A stretch of 64,000 nucleotides of DNA from Variovorax sp. TBS-050B. GTDB lineage: Bacteria > Pseudomonadota > Gammaproteobacteria > Burkholderiales > Burkholderiaceae_C. The stretch covers positions 1,773,001 through 1,837,000 of the forward strand of contig NZ_JARXYR010000002.1 of NCBI RefSeq assembly GCF_029893635.1, in the 5' to 3' direction. The notes under the pieces were generated by a model. It made no database searches, was not told the DNA's origin, and was given only the letters and a program-made list of their open reading frames with translations. Each line of letters opens with the position of its first letter. Positions within the stretch are counted from its first letter, which is position 1. Shown piece after piece: positions 1 through 8,216 of this stretch. The translations under genes and the position numbers were made by a program.

Positions 1-97
1 ACTGCGAGATGCCGAGCCGCTCCGCCGCGCTCGACACGTTCGCGGTCTTGTAGACCTCGTCGAACACCTGCAGCCACTCCAGATCGAGCTGGGCCAT
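1..97 (-). CDS. LysR-family transcriptional regulator, N-terminal fragment
   Basis: Only the first 32 codons lie in the window and the gene runs off the left edge. The reverse strand from the ATG at 97-95 reads [20 protein letters not shown] and continues [12 protein letters not shown]. This is the start of the winged helix-turn-helix of LysR regulators (first helix '[13 protein letters not shown]', then '[10 protein letters not shown]'). It is divergent from the gentisate operon that begins at 241, the usual arrangement for a LysR activator of an aromatic-degradation operon, so control of that operon is a reasonable inference. The effector cannot be told from this fragment. Confidence 0.8.
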   Translation of the reverse strand, partial: MAQLDLEWLQVFDEVYKTANVSSAAERLGISQ

Positions 98-240
98 GTC
101 GTCACTCCTTTGCCGTGGCGCACCATTATCGAAAAGCGCGATCGAGCCTATCGCCGCAGGCCGCTTGCGCCAATAGTAGTGGCGGCGCAAGATCGGCGAT
201 CCCCAGGAGACACCGGCCCCGCGAGGCCGGCCACCACACG
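98..240. promoter_or_regulatory. Divergent LysR/gentisate-operon intergenic region
   Basis: These 143 bases separate the LysR start from the dioxygenase start and must hold both promoters and the likely LysR binding site. I cannot fix a T-N11-A box with confidence. A short inverted repeat (CCGGCC at 213-218, GGCCGG at 225-230) lies just before the dioxygenase ATG, between a CAGGAGA-like motif near 204-210 and the start codon, and could fold in the leader. Confidence 0.4.
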
Positions 241-1326
241 ATGAACCCCACCGCCCGCCAGCCGGCCGCGCCGGCCCCTGCCAACGCGGCCGAGCGCCGC
301 GACTACTACGCGCGCATCCGGCCGCTCAACCTCTCGCCGCTGTGGGAGTCGCTGCATGCGCTGGTGCCGCGCGAGCCTGCCACGCCCTGCGTGCCCGCGC
401 TCTGGCGCTACGACGAGATCCGCCCGCTGCTGATGGAATCGGCCGCGCTCATCACCGCCGAAGAGGCGGTGCGCCGCGTGCTGGTGCTCGAGAACCCCGC
501 GCTGCCGGGCAACGCCTCGATCACGCAGTCGATCTACGCCGGCCTCCAGCTCATCATGCCGGGCGAGGTCGCGCCCTCGCACCGCCACGTGCAGTCGGCG
601 CTGCGCTTCATCGTCGACGGCAAGGGCGCCTACACCACCGTGGGCGGCGAACGCACCACCATGTACCCGGGCGACTTCATCATCACGCCCTCCTGGGCCT
701 GGCACGACCACGGCAACGAGGGCGTGGACGGCAGCGCGGAGCCGGTGGTCTGGCTCGACGGACTCGACATCCCGATGCTGCGCTTCTTCGATGCCGGCTT
801 CGCCGAGAACGACGACGCCAGGGTGCAGCACGTGGCGCGGCCCGAGGGCCACAGCCTCGCGCGCTTCGGCCACAACATGGTGCCGGTGCGGCACGACCAC
901 GTCGCGCCGACCTCGCCGATCTTCAACTATCCCTATGCCCGCAGCCGCGAGGCGCTGGCCCTGCTGCAGAAGCAGGAAGCGCCCGATGCCTGGCTCGGCC
1001 ACAAGCTGCGCTACATCAACCCGCTGACCGGCGGCGCGCCGATGCCCACCATCGGCACCCAGCTGCAGCTGCTGCCCAGGGGCTTTGCCGGCAGGACGCA
1101 CCGCGCCACCGACGGCACCGTCTACAGCGTGGTCGAGGGCCGCGGCACGGCCGAGATCGCCGGCCAGCGCTTCGACTTCGCGCCGCGCGACACCTTCGTC
1201 GTGCCCTCGTGGGCGCCGCTGCGGCTTTCGGCGCCGGGCGAGGACGTGGTGCTGTTCAGCTTCTCCGACCGCCCGGTGCAGCAGGCCATGGGCGTGCTGC
1301 GCGAGGCCTTCCTCGACGACGCCTGA
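241..1326 (+). CDS. Gentisate 1,2-dioxygenase
   Basis: A 361-residue bicupin ring-cleavage dioxygenase, predicted to open gentisate (2,5-dihydroxybenzoate) to maleylpyruvate with Fe(II) and O2 in the cytoplasm. The N-terminal cupin carries the metal-ligand pattern: H114-x-H116 in '[17 protein letters not shown]' and H155/H157 in '[11 protein letters not shown]'. A second cupin follows at about residues 270-345 ('[17 protein letters not shown]'). Length is typical of the family (about 340-380). The ATG at 241 was chosen because the family-like sequence begins soon after it; upstream in-frame sequence is low-complexity. It is the first gene of an operon with fumarylpyruvate hydrolase and 3-hydroxybenzoate 6-hydroxylase, which supports gentisate over 1-hydroxy-2-naphthoate or salicylate as substrate. 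Confidence 0.92.
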   Translation: MNPTARQPAAPAPANAAERRDYYARIRPLNLSPLWESLHALVPREPATPCVPALWRYDEIRPLLMESAALITAEEAVRRVLVLENPALPGNASITQSIYAGLQLIMPGEVAPSHRHVQSALRFIVDGKGAYTTVGGERTTMYPGDFIITPSWAWHDHGNEGVDGSAEPVVWLDGLDIPMLRFFDAGFAENDDARVQHVARPEGHSLARFGHNMVPVRHDHVAPTSPIFNYPYARSREALALLQKQEAPDAWLGHKLRYINPLTGGAPMPTIGTQLQLLPRGFAGRTHRATDGTVYSVVEGRGTAEIAGQRFDFAPRDTFVVPSWAPLRLSAPGEDVVLFSFSDRPVQQAMGVLREAFLDDA

Positions 1327-1396
1327 GCCCGCGCTTTCCTTCTTTCTCGCTTTTTCGTTATCCAGACCAGTGCCGCCACGCGCGGCAGGAGCCCTC

Positions 1397-2101
1397 ATGT
1401 CCTTCGTCTTCACGCCTCCTTCGATCGTCGGCCTGCCCATCGTCGGTTCGAGCGACCTGTTTCCCGTGCGCCGCGTCTACTGCGTGGGCCGCAACTACGC
1501 GGCCCATGCACGCGAGATGGGCTTCGACCCCGACCGCGAGCCGCCGTTCTTCTTCTGCAAGCCCAACGACGACGCCTCGGTGGTGCCGATGGCCGAAGGC
1601 GCGACCGGCGCCATTCCGTACCCGCCGCTCACGAGCAATTACCACTACGAGGCCGAACTCGTGGTCGGCATCGGCCAGGGCGGCCGCGACATTCCGGTCG
1701 AGCAGGCCGCGCGCCACATCCACGGCTATGCGGTGGGGCTCGACATGACGCGCCGCGACCTGCAGATGAAGATGCGCGAGCAGGGCCGGCCGTGGGAGAT
1801 CGGCAAGGCCTTCGACTTCTCGGCGCCGATCGCGCCGATGCGCACCCTCGCCGACGTGGGCGAGATCGATGCCGGCGCGATCTCGCTCGAGGTCGACGGC
1901 GAGGTGCGCCAGAAGAGCGACGTCACGCACCTGATCTGGTCGGTGAACGAAGTCATCGCCAATCTCTCGACGCTCTTCACGCTGCAGCCCGGCGACCTGA
2001 TCTTCACCGGCACGCCCGAGGGCGTGGGCGCGGTCAAGCCCGGCCAGACGATCACGGTGCGCATCGACCGGCTGCCGACGCTGACCGTCCGCATCGACTG
2101 A
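1397..2101 (+). CDS. Fumarylpyruvate hydrolase (fumarylacetoacetate hydrolase family)
   Basis: A 234-residue FAH-fold hydrolase, predicted to split fumarylpyruvate into fumarate and pyruvate, the last step of the gentisate pathway. Visible family features are 'VGRNYAAHAREMG', the metal-binding 'YHYEAELVVGIG', 'AVGLDMTRRDLQ' and the C-terminal 'GDLIFTGTPEGVGAVKPG'. The short single-domain length matches the NagK-type enzyme rather than the longer fumarylacetoacetases. It begins 70 bases after the dioxygenase and ends 6 bases before the hydroxylase start, so co-transcription is likely. A glutathione-dependent maleylpyruvate isomerase, which would normally act between the dioxygenase and this enzyme, is not present in the window. 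Confidence 0.9.
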   Translation: MSFVFTPPSIVGLPIVGSSDLFPVRRVYCVGRNYAAHAREMGFDPDREPPFFFCKPNDDASVVPMAEGATGAIPYPPLTSNYHYEAELVVGIGQGGRDIPVEQAARHIHGYAVGLDMTRRDLQMKMREQGRPWEIGKAFDFSAPIAPMRTLADVGEIDAGAISLEVDGEVRQKSDVTHLIWSVNEVIANLSTLFTLQPGDLIFTGTPEGVGAVKPGQTITVRIDRLPTLTVRID

Positions 2102-2107
2102 ACCGGC

Positions 2108-3304
2108 ATGAGCTCGTCCAAGAACCCTCCCGCCGTGCTGCTGGTCGGCGGCGGCATCGGCGGCATGGCCGCCGCGCTCGCGCTCGCGCGACTGGGCGTG
2201 TCCATCGACCTGCTCGAGCAGAGCGCCACCATCGGCGAGATCGGCGCCGGCCTGCAGCTCGGCCCCAATGCCTTCGCGGCACTCGACGCGCTCGGCGTGG
2301 GCGAGGCGGTGCGCCGCGGTTCGGTCTTCACCGACCGGCTGGTGATGATGGATGCGGTCGACTGCAGCGAGGTGGCCTCGGTGCCGGTCGGCGAAGCCTT
2401 CCGCGCGCGCTTCGGCAATCCCTATGCGGTGAGCCACCGGGCCGACCTGCACGGCGCAATCCACGAGGCCGTGAAGCGGCATCCGCTGATCCGCTTCCAC
2501 ACCTCGGCGCAGGTCGAGGCGATCGACACCGGCGCGCAGGGCGTGGTCGCGGTCACGCGCGACGGCCGCCGCTTCAAGGCCGATGCGATCGTGGGCTGCG
2601 ACGGCGTGAAGTCGGTGGTGCGCGCGGCGATCGTGGGCGACGCGCCGCGCGTCTCGGGCCATGTGGTGTATCGCGCGGTGGTGCCGGTGGCCGACATGCC
2701 GGCCGACCTGCGCTGGAACGCGCCCGTGGTCTGGGCCGGCCCGAACTGCCACCTGGTGCACTATCCGCTGCGCCACGGCGAGCAGTACAACCTGGTCGTC
2801 ACCTTCCACAGCCGCGAAGCGGAGGAGTGGGGCGTGTCCGACGGCAGCAAGGAAGAAGTGCTCTCGTACTTCGAGGGCGTGCATGCGCGCCCGCGCCAGT
2901 TGCTCGACCGGCCGACCTCCTGGCGCCGCTGGAGCACGGCCGACCGCGATCCGGTCGAACGCTGGAGCGAGGGCCCGGCCACGCTGCTCGGCGACGCGGC
3001 GCATCCGATGATGCAGTACCTCGCGCAGGGCGCCTGCATGGCGCTGGAGGACGCGGTCACGCTCGGCGAAGCGGTGGCCGCCTGCGACTTCGACATGCCC
3101 GCCGCCTTCAGGCGCTACGAGGCCGCGCGCATCGCGCGCACCGCGCGCGTGGTGCTGTCGGTGCGCGAGATGGGCCGGCTCTACCATGCCAAGGGCGTGG
3201 AGCGGCTGGTCCGCAACAGCCTCTGGGCGGGGCGCACGCCCGAACGCTTCTACGATGCGGTCGAATGGCTCTACGCCTGGCGCCCCGAGCACTGCCTGGA
3301 ATGA
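2108..3304 (+). CDS. 3-hydroxybenzoate 6-monooxygenase (FAD-dependent)
   Basis: A 398-residue class A flavoprotein hydroxylase, predicted to convert 3-hydroxybenzoate to gentisate using NAD(P)H and O2. It shows the FAD-binding GGGIGG at residues 14-19, the 'DAIVGCDGVKSVVR' DG motif near residue 170, and the 'LLGDAAHPMMQYLAQGA' GD motif near residue 295. The PMMQYLAQGACMALEDA stretch resembles 3-hydroxybenzoate 6-hydroxylases more than salicylate 1-hydroxylases, although salicylate 5- or 1-hydroxylation cannot be excluded by eye. Together with the two genes upstream it makes a short route from 3-hydroxybenzoate to central metabolites. A GC-rich stem-rich element follows directly. Confidence 0.87.
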   Translation: MSSSKNPPAVLLVGGGIGGMAAALALARLGVSIDLLEQSATIGEIGAGLQLGPNAFAALDALGVGEAVRRGSVFTDRLVMMDAVDCSEVASVPVGEAFRARFGNPYAVSHRADLHGAIHEAVKRHPLIRFHTSAQVEAIDTGAQGVVAVTRDGRRFKADAIVGCDGVKSVVRAAIVGDAPRVSGHVVYRAVVPVADMPADLRWNAPVVWAGPNCHLVHYPLRHGEQYNLVVTFHSREAEEWGVSDGSKEEVLSYFEGVHARPRQLLDRPTSWRRWSTADRDPVERWSEGPATLLGDAAHPMMQYLAQGACMALEDAVTLGEAVAACDFDMPAAFRRYEAARIARTARVVLSVREMGRLYHAKGVERLVRNSLWAGRTPERFYDAVEWLYAWRPEHCLE

Positions 3305-3308
3305 AGTC

Positions 3309-3422
3309 CTCCCCCAGGCTACCCTCGCTGCGCGAGGTCCGCCAACCCCCTCGCCGGGGGCAACCCCGGCGGCCCGGCAAAGCCGGTTCCGCGGGGTTCC
3401 TGGCAAGGGTGGCGCTGGGGGG
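3309..3422. repeat. REP-like intergenic palindromic element
   Basis: A GC-rich block right after the hydroxylase stop. Several stems nest: an outer pair CCCCCAGGCTACCCT near 3311-3325 with AGGGTGGCGCTGGGG near 3406-3420, a CCCCC/GGGGG pair at 3346-3350 and 3356-3360, and AACCCC at 3362-3367 with GGGGTT at 3393-3398. It has no convincing coding content, and its position between gene units fits a dispersed REP/BIME-type element that may also end or stabilise the upstream transcript. No second copy was seen in this window. Confidence 0.5.
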
Positions 3423-3490
3423 CTGACATGCGTTCCGTTCTACGTCATCTTTCATTCCAACCACGGGGCCGAAGGCCCAGGAGACAACCC

Positions 3491-4471
3491 ATGGACTTTC
3501 CGCGCGCATGGCTGACGACCGCCGCCCTGGCCCTGACCGCCGCCTCCGGCGCCTGGGCGCAGGGCAGCGACTTCCCGAGCAAGCCCGTGACCCTGGTCAC
3601 GCCCTTCGCGGCCGGCAGCGGCCCCGATGCGGTGCTGCGTCTGGTCTCGGACAAGCTCGCGCGGCTGTGGAACCAGCGCGTGGTGGTCGACAACAAGCCC
3701 GGCGGCGGTGGCTTCATCGCCATCGACCAGGCCCGGCGCGCCGCGCCCGACGGCTACACGCTGCTGCAGCTCGACAGCGAGCACGTGGCCGCGCTGCCGC
3801 ACCTGTACAAGTCGCGCAACTTCGTCACGCTGCAGCACTTCGACCCGGTGGCCTCGCTGTTCCGCACGCCCTTCTTCGTGGCCGTGGGCACCGACTCCAA
3901 GTGGAAGACCATGGCCGACCTGATCGCCTCGGCCAAGGCCGAGCCCGATGCCATCGTCTATGGCTCCTGGGGCGTGGGCAGCCCGGGGCACCTGGGTGCG
4001 CAGCAGCTCGAGGCGCTCACGGGCATCCGCATGCGCCATGCGCCGTACCGCGAGGTGTCGCAGCTCTATTCGAACGTCGGCACGGGCGAGGTGCCGTGGG
4101 CCTTCGCGAGCATTCCGTCGAGTCAGGGCATCTACAAGGCCGGCAAGCTGCGCTACATCGCGGTCGCGGCGCCCAAGCGCATTCCGCAGATGCCCGATGT
4201 GCCCACCATGGCCGAGGCGGGCGGCCCGGCCTCGCTCGAGGTCAACTCCTTCGTCTCGCTGCTCGCGCCCAAGGGCGTGCCTCCAGCGGTGAAGGCGAAG
4301 ATCAACGCCGACGTGGCCAAGGTGATCGCCGATCCCGAGATCCGCGCGCGCTTCGACACCTTCGCCTTCGAGCCGCTCGCCTGGTCGCCCGAGGAGATCG
4401 AGCGCAATGCGCAGGCCAAGTCCAAGGTGTATGGCGAACTGGTCCGCCGCGGCAATATCAGTCTCGAGTAG
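3491..4471 (+). CDS. Bug/TctC-family tripartite tricarboxylate transporter receptor 1
   Basis: A 326-residue periplasmic solute receptor of the Bug (TctC) family. Residues 1-24 (MDFPRAWLTTAALALTAASG...AQG) form a Sec signal peptide. The mature part starts with the family hallmark 'FPSKPVTLVTPFAAGSGPDAVLRLV', followed by 'VVVDNKPGGGGFIAIDQARRAAPDGYTLL' and the second loop 'YGSWGVGSPGHLGAQQLEALTG'. Bug receptors bind small carboxylates or aromatic acids. Their membrane partners TctA/TctB are not encoded here, as is common for these orphan receptors. Placement after the gentisate genes suggests, but does not show, an aromatic acid ligand. The ATG at 3491 is chosen because it starts the signal peptide. 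Confidence 0.9.
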   Translation: MDFPRAWLTTAALALTAASGAWAQGSDFPSKPVTLVTPFAAGSGPDAVLRLVSDKLARLWNQRVVVDNKPGGGGFIAIDQARRAAPDGYTLLQLDSEHVAALPHLYKSRNFVTLQHFDPVASLFRTPFFVAVGTDSKWKTMADLIASAKAEPDAIVYGSWGVGSPGHLGAQQLEALTGIRMRHAPYREVSQLYSNVGTGEVPWAFASIPSSQGIYKAGKLRYIAVAAPKRIPQMPDVPTMAEAGGPASLEVNSFVSLLAPKGVPPAVKAKINADVAKVIADPEIRARFDTFAFEPLAWSPEEIERNAQAKSKVYGELVRRGNISLE

Positions 4472-4514
4472 CTGTCATCATTACGTTTTTTCACACCTCG
4501 CTTCCTCCATTTCC

Positions 4515-5492
4515 ATGCACGCCACCAAGAGAGCCCTCCTGATCGCCTGCGGCCTGGCCGCAGCCGCCGCGCTGCCGCTCGCGGCCAGCGCACAAGACGC
4601 CGCCTGGCCCACCAAGCCCATCCGCCTGCTGGTGGGCTTCCCCGGGGGCTCCACGCCCGACATCGCCGCGCGCACCATCGCCGAGCCGCTGTCGAAGGCG
4701 CTCGGCCAGCCGGTGGTGGTGGACAACAAGGCCGGGGCCTCGGGCAACATCGCCGCCGACCAGGTGGCCAAGGCCACCGACGACCACACGATCGGCATCG
4801 TGATCAACGGCAACCTGACCTCGTCGAAGATGCTGTATCCGAAGCTGCCCTACGACCCGGCCAAGGACTTCACCTACCTCTCGCTGATCGCGACCGCGCC
4901 GCTGGTGCTGGTGGCGCCGGCCAACCTGCCGTCGGGCGCCGGCTTCTTCGACGCCGCGCGCAAGGCCGGCGACAAGTGGAACTACGGCTCGGTCGGCGTG
5001 GGCTCGGTCGGCCACCTCGGCATGGAGCTGCTCAAGAGCCGCGTGCCGGGCTTCAACCCCGAGCACGTGCCCTACCAGGGCAATCCGCAGGTCGTGACCG
5101 CGATGCTCGGCGAGCAGGTGCAGATGGGCCTGATCCCGCCCGGCGTGGCGATGCCGCAGGTGCGCGCGGGCAAGCTCAAGGCCATCGGTCTCACGGGCGG
5201 CCGCAGCGCGCTGGTGCCCGAGGTGCCGCCGCTGGCCGAAGCCGGCGTGCGCGACTTCGCGCTCGAAGTGTGGGTGGCGCTGCTCGGCCCGGCCAACCTT
5301 TCGAAGACGGCACAGGCGCGCATCAGCCGCGAGCTCGAAACCATCATGAAGCAGCCCGAGGTGCGCCGCAAGCTGTTCGAGCAGGGCTGGCAGGCCGTGG
5401 GCACCTCGCCCGACGGCATGCGCCTGCGCGTGAAGGAGGAGGCCGCGATCATGACCAAGATCATCTCGACGCGCGGCATCAAGTTGCAATGA
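4515..5492 (+). CDS. Bug/TctC-family tripartite tricarboxylate transporter receptor 2
   Basis: A 325-residue Bug-family receptor with a clear signal peptide (MHATKRALLIACGLAAAAAL, cleavage likely after ASAQD). Family marks are 'WPTKPIRLLVGFPGGSTPDIAARTIAEPL', 'VVVDNKAGASGNIAADQVAKA' and 'YGSVGVGSVGHLGMELLKS'. It differs clearly from the first Bug protein (for example 'PGGSTPD' against 'AAGSGPD'), so the pair is not a recent duplication. Its stop overlaps the start of the following flavoprotein gene in an ATGA arrangement, so the two are probably translated together and may serve the same unknown substrate. Confidence 0.9.
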   Translation: MHATKRALLIACGLAAAAALPLAASAQDAAWPTKPIRLLVGFPGGSTPDIAARTIAEPLSKALGQPVVVDNKAGASGNIAADQVAKATDDHTIGIVINGNLTSSKMLYPKLPYDPAKDFTYLSLIATAPLVLVAPANLPSGAGFFDAARKAGDKWNYGSVGVGSVGHLGMELLKSRVPGFNPEHVPYQGNPQVVTAMLGEQVQMGLIPPGVAMPQVRAGKLKAIGLTGGRSALVPEVPPLAEAGVRDFALEVWVALLGPANLSKTAQARISRELETIMKQPEVRRKLFEQGWQAVGTSPDGMRLRVKEEAAIMTKIISTRGIKLQ

Positions 5493-6841
5493 GTGCCCCG
5501 ATGACAGTCCACGAGCCGGCGCGCGCGCTGCCGGTGTTCGGCGAATACGACGTGGTGGTGGTCGGCGGCGGGCCCGCAGGCATCGCGGCCGCGGTCAGCG
5601 CCGCGCGCCACGGCGCCAGCACGCTGCTGGTCGAGCGCTACGGGTTCCTCGGCGGCATGGGCACCGCGGGCGGCGTGACCAACTTCGCGGGCCTCTACGG
5701 CAAGCGCGATGGCGAGATGACGCTGCTGGTGCGCGGCGTGGCCGACGACCTGCTCGCGCGCATCGACGCGCTCGGCGGCCTCAACCAGCCGCAGGACGGC
5801 ATGCAGGGCCGCATCCGCGTGCGCTCCTACGACACCTCGGCCTACAAGATCGCGGCCGACCAGTTGCTGCTCGATGCCGGCGTGAAGCTGCTGTTCCATG
5901 CCTGGGCCGCGGCCGTGGTGCGCGAGGGCGACCGCATCGCCGCGCTCGTGGTCGAGACCAAGTCGGGCCGGCAGGCGATCCGCGCCAACGCCTTCGTCGA
6001 CGCCAGCGGCGACGCCGACGTGGCGGCCTTCGCGGGCGTGCCCTTCGAGGTCGGCGACGGTCACGGCAGCGGGCTGTTCCCGACCACCATGTTCCGCGTC
6101 GGCCAGGTCGATGCGGCCCCGGCGCTGGCGGCCGTGGGCGAGTTCAAGGCCATCAACGACCTGATGGCGCAGGTGCAGCAGCAGAAGCCCGGCGTCTACC
6201 GCTTCCCGCGCGAAGGCGCGATCCTGCGGCCCAACATCGACCCGCGCGAATGGCGCGCCAACGTCACGCAGATCCGCAATGCCGCGGGCCGGGCGATGAA
6301 CGGCGTCGATGCGCGCGAGCTCACCGAGGGCGAACTCGAGGGCCGGCGCCAGATCGCCGAGTACTTCAAGTTCATGAAGGCCGAGGTGCCGGGCTTCGCC
6401 GGCTCGGCGATCGTCGAGATCGCGCCGCAGGTCGGCATCCGCGAGACGCGCCGCATCGAGGGCCTCTATGCGCTCACCGGCGAGGACATCCTGTCCTCGG
6501 CGCGCTTCGACGACAGCATCGGCATCAACGCCTGGCCGATGGAAATGCATGCCGACGGCCGCATCCAGTGGGCCTTCCCGCGCGACGAGAACCGCACCTA
6601 CAACCAGCTGCCCTGGCGCATGCTGGTGCCGCGCACGGTCGACAACCTGCTGGTCGCGGGCCGCTGCGCTGCGATGACGCACGAGGGCCAGTCGGCCGCG
6701 CGCGCCAGCGGCGGCTGCTTCGTCATGGGCCAGGCCGCGGGCACCGCGGCGGCGGCGCTCGGCAGTTCGCGCTTCGCGGACGTCGACGTGCCGGCGCTGC
6801 AGAAGAAGCTGGCGGCGGACGGGGCGGATCTGGATCGCTGA
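5489..6841 (+). CDS. FAD-dependent oxidoreductase (FAD_oxidored family)
   Basis: A 450-residue flavoprotein. The dinucleotide-binding motif 'DVVVVGGGPAGIAAAVSAARHG' sits at about residues 16-37, followed by 'LLVERYGFLGGMGTAGGVTNF', typical of the FAD-dependent oxidoreductase family Pfam names FAD_oxidored. A second FAD-contact region is 'ANAFVDASGDADVAAFAGVPFE', and near the C-terminus 'DNLLVAGRCAAMTHEGQSAARASGGCFVMGQAAGTAA' closes the FAD fold. No signal peptide is seen, so it is cytoplasmic. The substrate is unknown. The start codon overlaps the stop of the second Bug receptor gene by four bases, which argues for oxidation of the compound that receptor binds. Confidence 0.85.
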   Translation: MSAPMTVHEPARALPVFGEYDVVVVGGGPAGIAAAVSAARHGASTLLVERYGFLGGMGTAGGVTNFAGLYGKRDGEMTLLVRGVADDLLARIDALGGLNQPQDGMQGRIRVRSYDTSAYKIAADQLLLDAGVKLLFHAWAAAVVREGDRIAALVVETKSGRQAIRANAFVDASGDADVAAFAGVPFEVGDGHGSGLFPTTMFRVGQVDAAPALAAVGEFKAINDLMAQVQQQKPGVYRFPREGAILRPNIDPREWRANVTQIRNAAGRAMNGVDARELTEGELEGRRQIAEYFKFMKAEVPGFAGSAIVEIAPQVGIRETRRIEGLYALTGEDILSSARFDDSIGINAWPMEMHADGRIQWAFPRDENRTYNQLPWRMLVPRTVDNLLVAGRCAAMTHEGQSAARASGGCFVMGQAAGTAAAALGSSRFADVDVPALQKKLAADGADLDR

Positions 6842-6849
6842 AAGCGGGA

Positions 6850-7050
6850 GCGGGAGCGGACAGCCGTACGCAGAGGGCGCGAAGGACGCGAAAGGAATAC
6901 CGAAAAATGGTGGGCTGTCGTTGCACGGCGGCTCCGTCCTTCGGGTCCGTCGGGGCGCTGCGGCTGCACAGGGGCAGCCCACATTTTCAGGCCGTTCTTT
7001 TGCGTCCTTCGCGAAACCTTCGCGTCCTCTGCGTCCGGCCAGTCCGTACC
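6850..7050. repeat. Dispersed long palindromic intergenic repeat, copy 1
   Basis: An imperfect inverted repeat fills most of the gap between the flavoprotein and thioesterase genes. The left arm (about 6859-6916) starts GCGGACAGCCGTACGCAGAG and is built of CGCAGAGGGCGCGAAGGACGCG-type words. The right arm (about 6975-7040) carries the complement (TTGCGTCCTTCGCG, CTTCGCGTCCTCTGCGTCC). The left end is nearly identical to the start of the element at 24009-24136, so this is one member of a dispersed family. The centre is non-repetitive. A coding role is unlikely. Confidence 0.7.
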
Positions 7051-7116
7051 CCTGCGCGACACCCCCACCCCCGCGCGTTTGCTATCGTCAGCAGCTCCCC
7101 GTTTCCCTGCACGCCC

Positions 7117-8010
7117 ATGACCCCCGATTCCGCCACCGCCGCCCGCCTCGTCGACGAACTCGTCGCGCTCATGCAGCTCGAGCCGCTGGGCGGCGATCGC
7201 TTTCGGGCGCAGAGCGAGGACATCGGCACGCCTGCGGTGTTCGGCGGCCAGGTGCTCGGGCAGTCGCTCATGGCCGCGAGCCTCACGGTCGGGGCCGAGC
7301 GGCCGGTGCATTCGATGCACGCGTATTTCCTGCTGCCGGGCGAGCATGCGCCGATCGAATACAGCGTGGACCGGGTGCGCGACGGCCGCAGCTTCACCAC
7401 GCGGCATGTGGTCGCGCGCCAGCAGGAGCGCATCATCTTCGAGATGTCGGCCTCGTTCCAGACCGTGGACGAAGGCGTGGAGCACCAGTTCGCGATGCCC
7501 GAGGTCGAAGGCCCCGACGGCCTCACGAGCGAGCTCGACCTGCGCATCGCGCTCGGCGACCGGCTGCCCGAGCCCTGGCGCGCGAAGGCCACGCAGCCGC
7601 ACGGCATCGAGTACCGCCGCGTCGACCCCGAGGACCTGATCGCGCCCCAGGTGCGGCCGGTCGCGTCGCAGAGCGCGATCTGGATGCGCGCCATCGCGCC
7701 GCTGCCCGACGACCCGATGGTGCACCGCGCGCTGCTCGCCTATGCCTCCGACCACGGCCTGCTGCGCGCCGCGATGCTGCCGCACGGGCTCAGCTTCATG
7801 AGCGGCCAGGTGCGCCCCGCGAGCCTCGACCATGCGATGTGGTTCCACCGCGACTTCCGCATGGACGACTGGCTGCTCTACGTGATCGATTCGCCCAGCG
7901 CCGGCGGCGCGCGCGGCCTGTGCCGCGGCAGCCTCTACACGCGCGACGGCCGGCTCGTGGCCTCGGCCGCGCAGGAAGGCATGCTGCGCATCCGCAAGCA
8001 GCCGGCGTGA
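7117..8010 (+). CDS. Acyl-CoA thioesterase II (TesB family)
   Basis: A 297-residue double-hotdog thioesterase that hydrolyses acyl-CoA to free acid and CoA. Family features include 'PAVFGGQVLGQSLMAASLTV' near the N-terminus, 'HSMHAYFLLPG', 'VDRVRDGRSFTTRHVVARQ' and the C-terminal hotdog with 'LLAYASDHGLL', then 'RPASLDHAMWFHRDFRMDDWLLY'. The Asp in 'ASDHGLL' corresponds to the catalytic Asp of TesB. Length fits the family (about 285-300). It is monocistronic by spacing: a 275-base gap with a palindromic repeat lies upstream, and an inverted repeat lies downstream. Confidence 0.93.
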   Translation: MTPDSATAARLVDELVALMQLEPLGGDRFRAQSEDIGTPAVFGGQVLGQSLMAASLTVGAERPVHSMHAYFLLPGEHAPIEYSVDRVRDGRSFTTRHVVARQQERIIFEMSASFQTVDEGVEHQFAMPEVEGPDGLTSELDLRIALGDRLPEPWRAKATQPHGIEYRRVDPEDLIAPQVRPVASQSAIWMRAIAPLPDDPMVHRALLAYASDHGLLRAAMLPHGLSFMSGQVRPASLDHAMWFHRDFRMDDWLLYVIDSPSAGGARGLCRGSLYTRDGRLVASAAQEGMLRIRKQPA

Positions 8011-8040
8011 GCAAGCCCGTCGCGCAACGACAGCGCCTCT

Positions 8041-8138
8041 CGTGCGCAGGGCCGCGGGTGCCTCCCGCAGCGAAATAAAGGAGGAGGCCGAAGGCCGGGG
8101 GACATTCGCGGAGGGAGGCACCCGCGGCCCTGTGCACG
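8041..8138. repeat. 26-bp near-perfect inverted repeat between genes
   Basis: Arms at 8041-8066 and 8113-8138 pair at 25 of 26 positions, with one G-T wobble opposite (core CAGGGCCGCGGGTGCCTCCC). The 46-base loop holds AAATAAAGGAGGAGGCCGAAGGCC. The very stable hairpin lies 31 bases after the thioesterase stop and 78 before the SDR start. It may terminate the upstream transcript, though there is no T-run, or may be a dispersed repeat. Confidence 0.6.
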
Positions 8139-8216
8139 CGCCCCGGACAAAAAGACGGCCATCCATTCCCTGGCCACAATGCCAGCCCCCGCACGACAAA
8201 AGCAAAGGAGCACCCC

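Noticed and set aside
1358..3406. A long minus-strand open frame across the hydrolase and hydroxylase genes
   Set aside because: Composition is typical of a shadow frame, and both genes on the plus strand have complete motifs.
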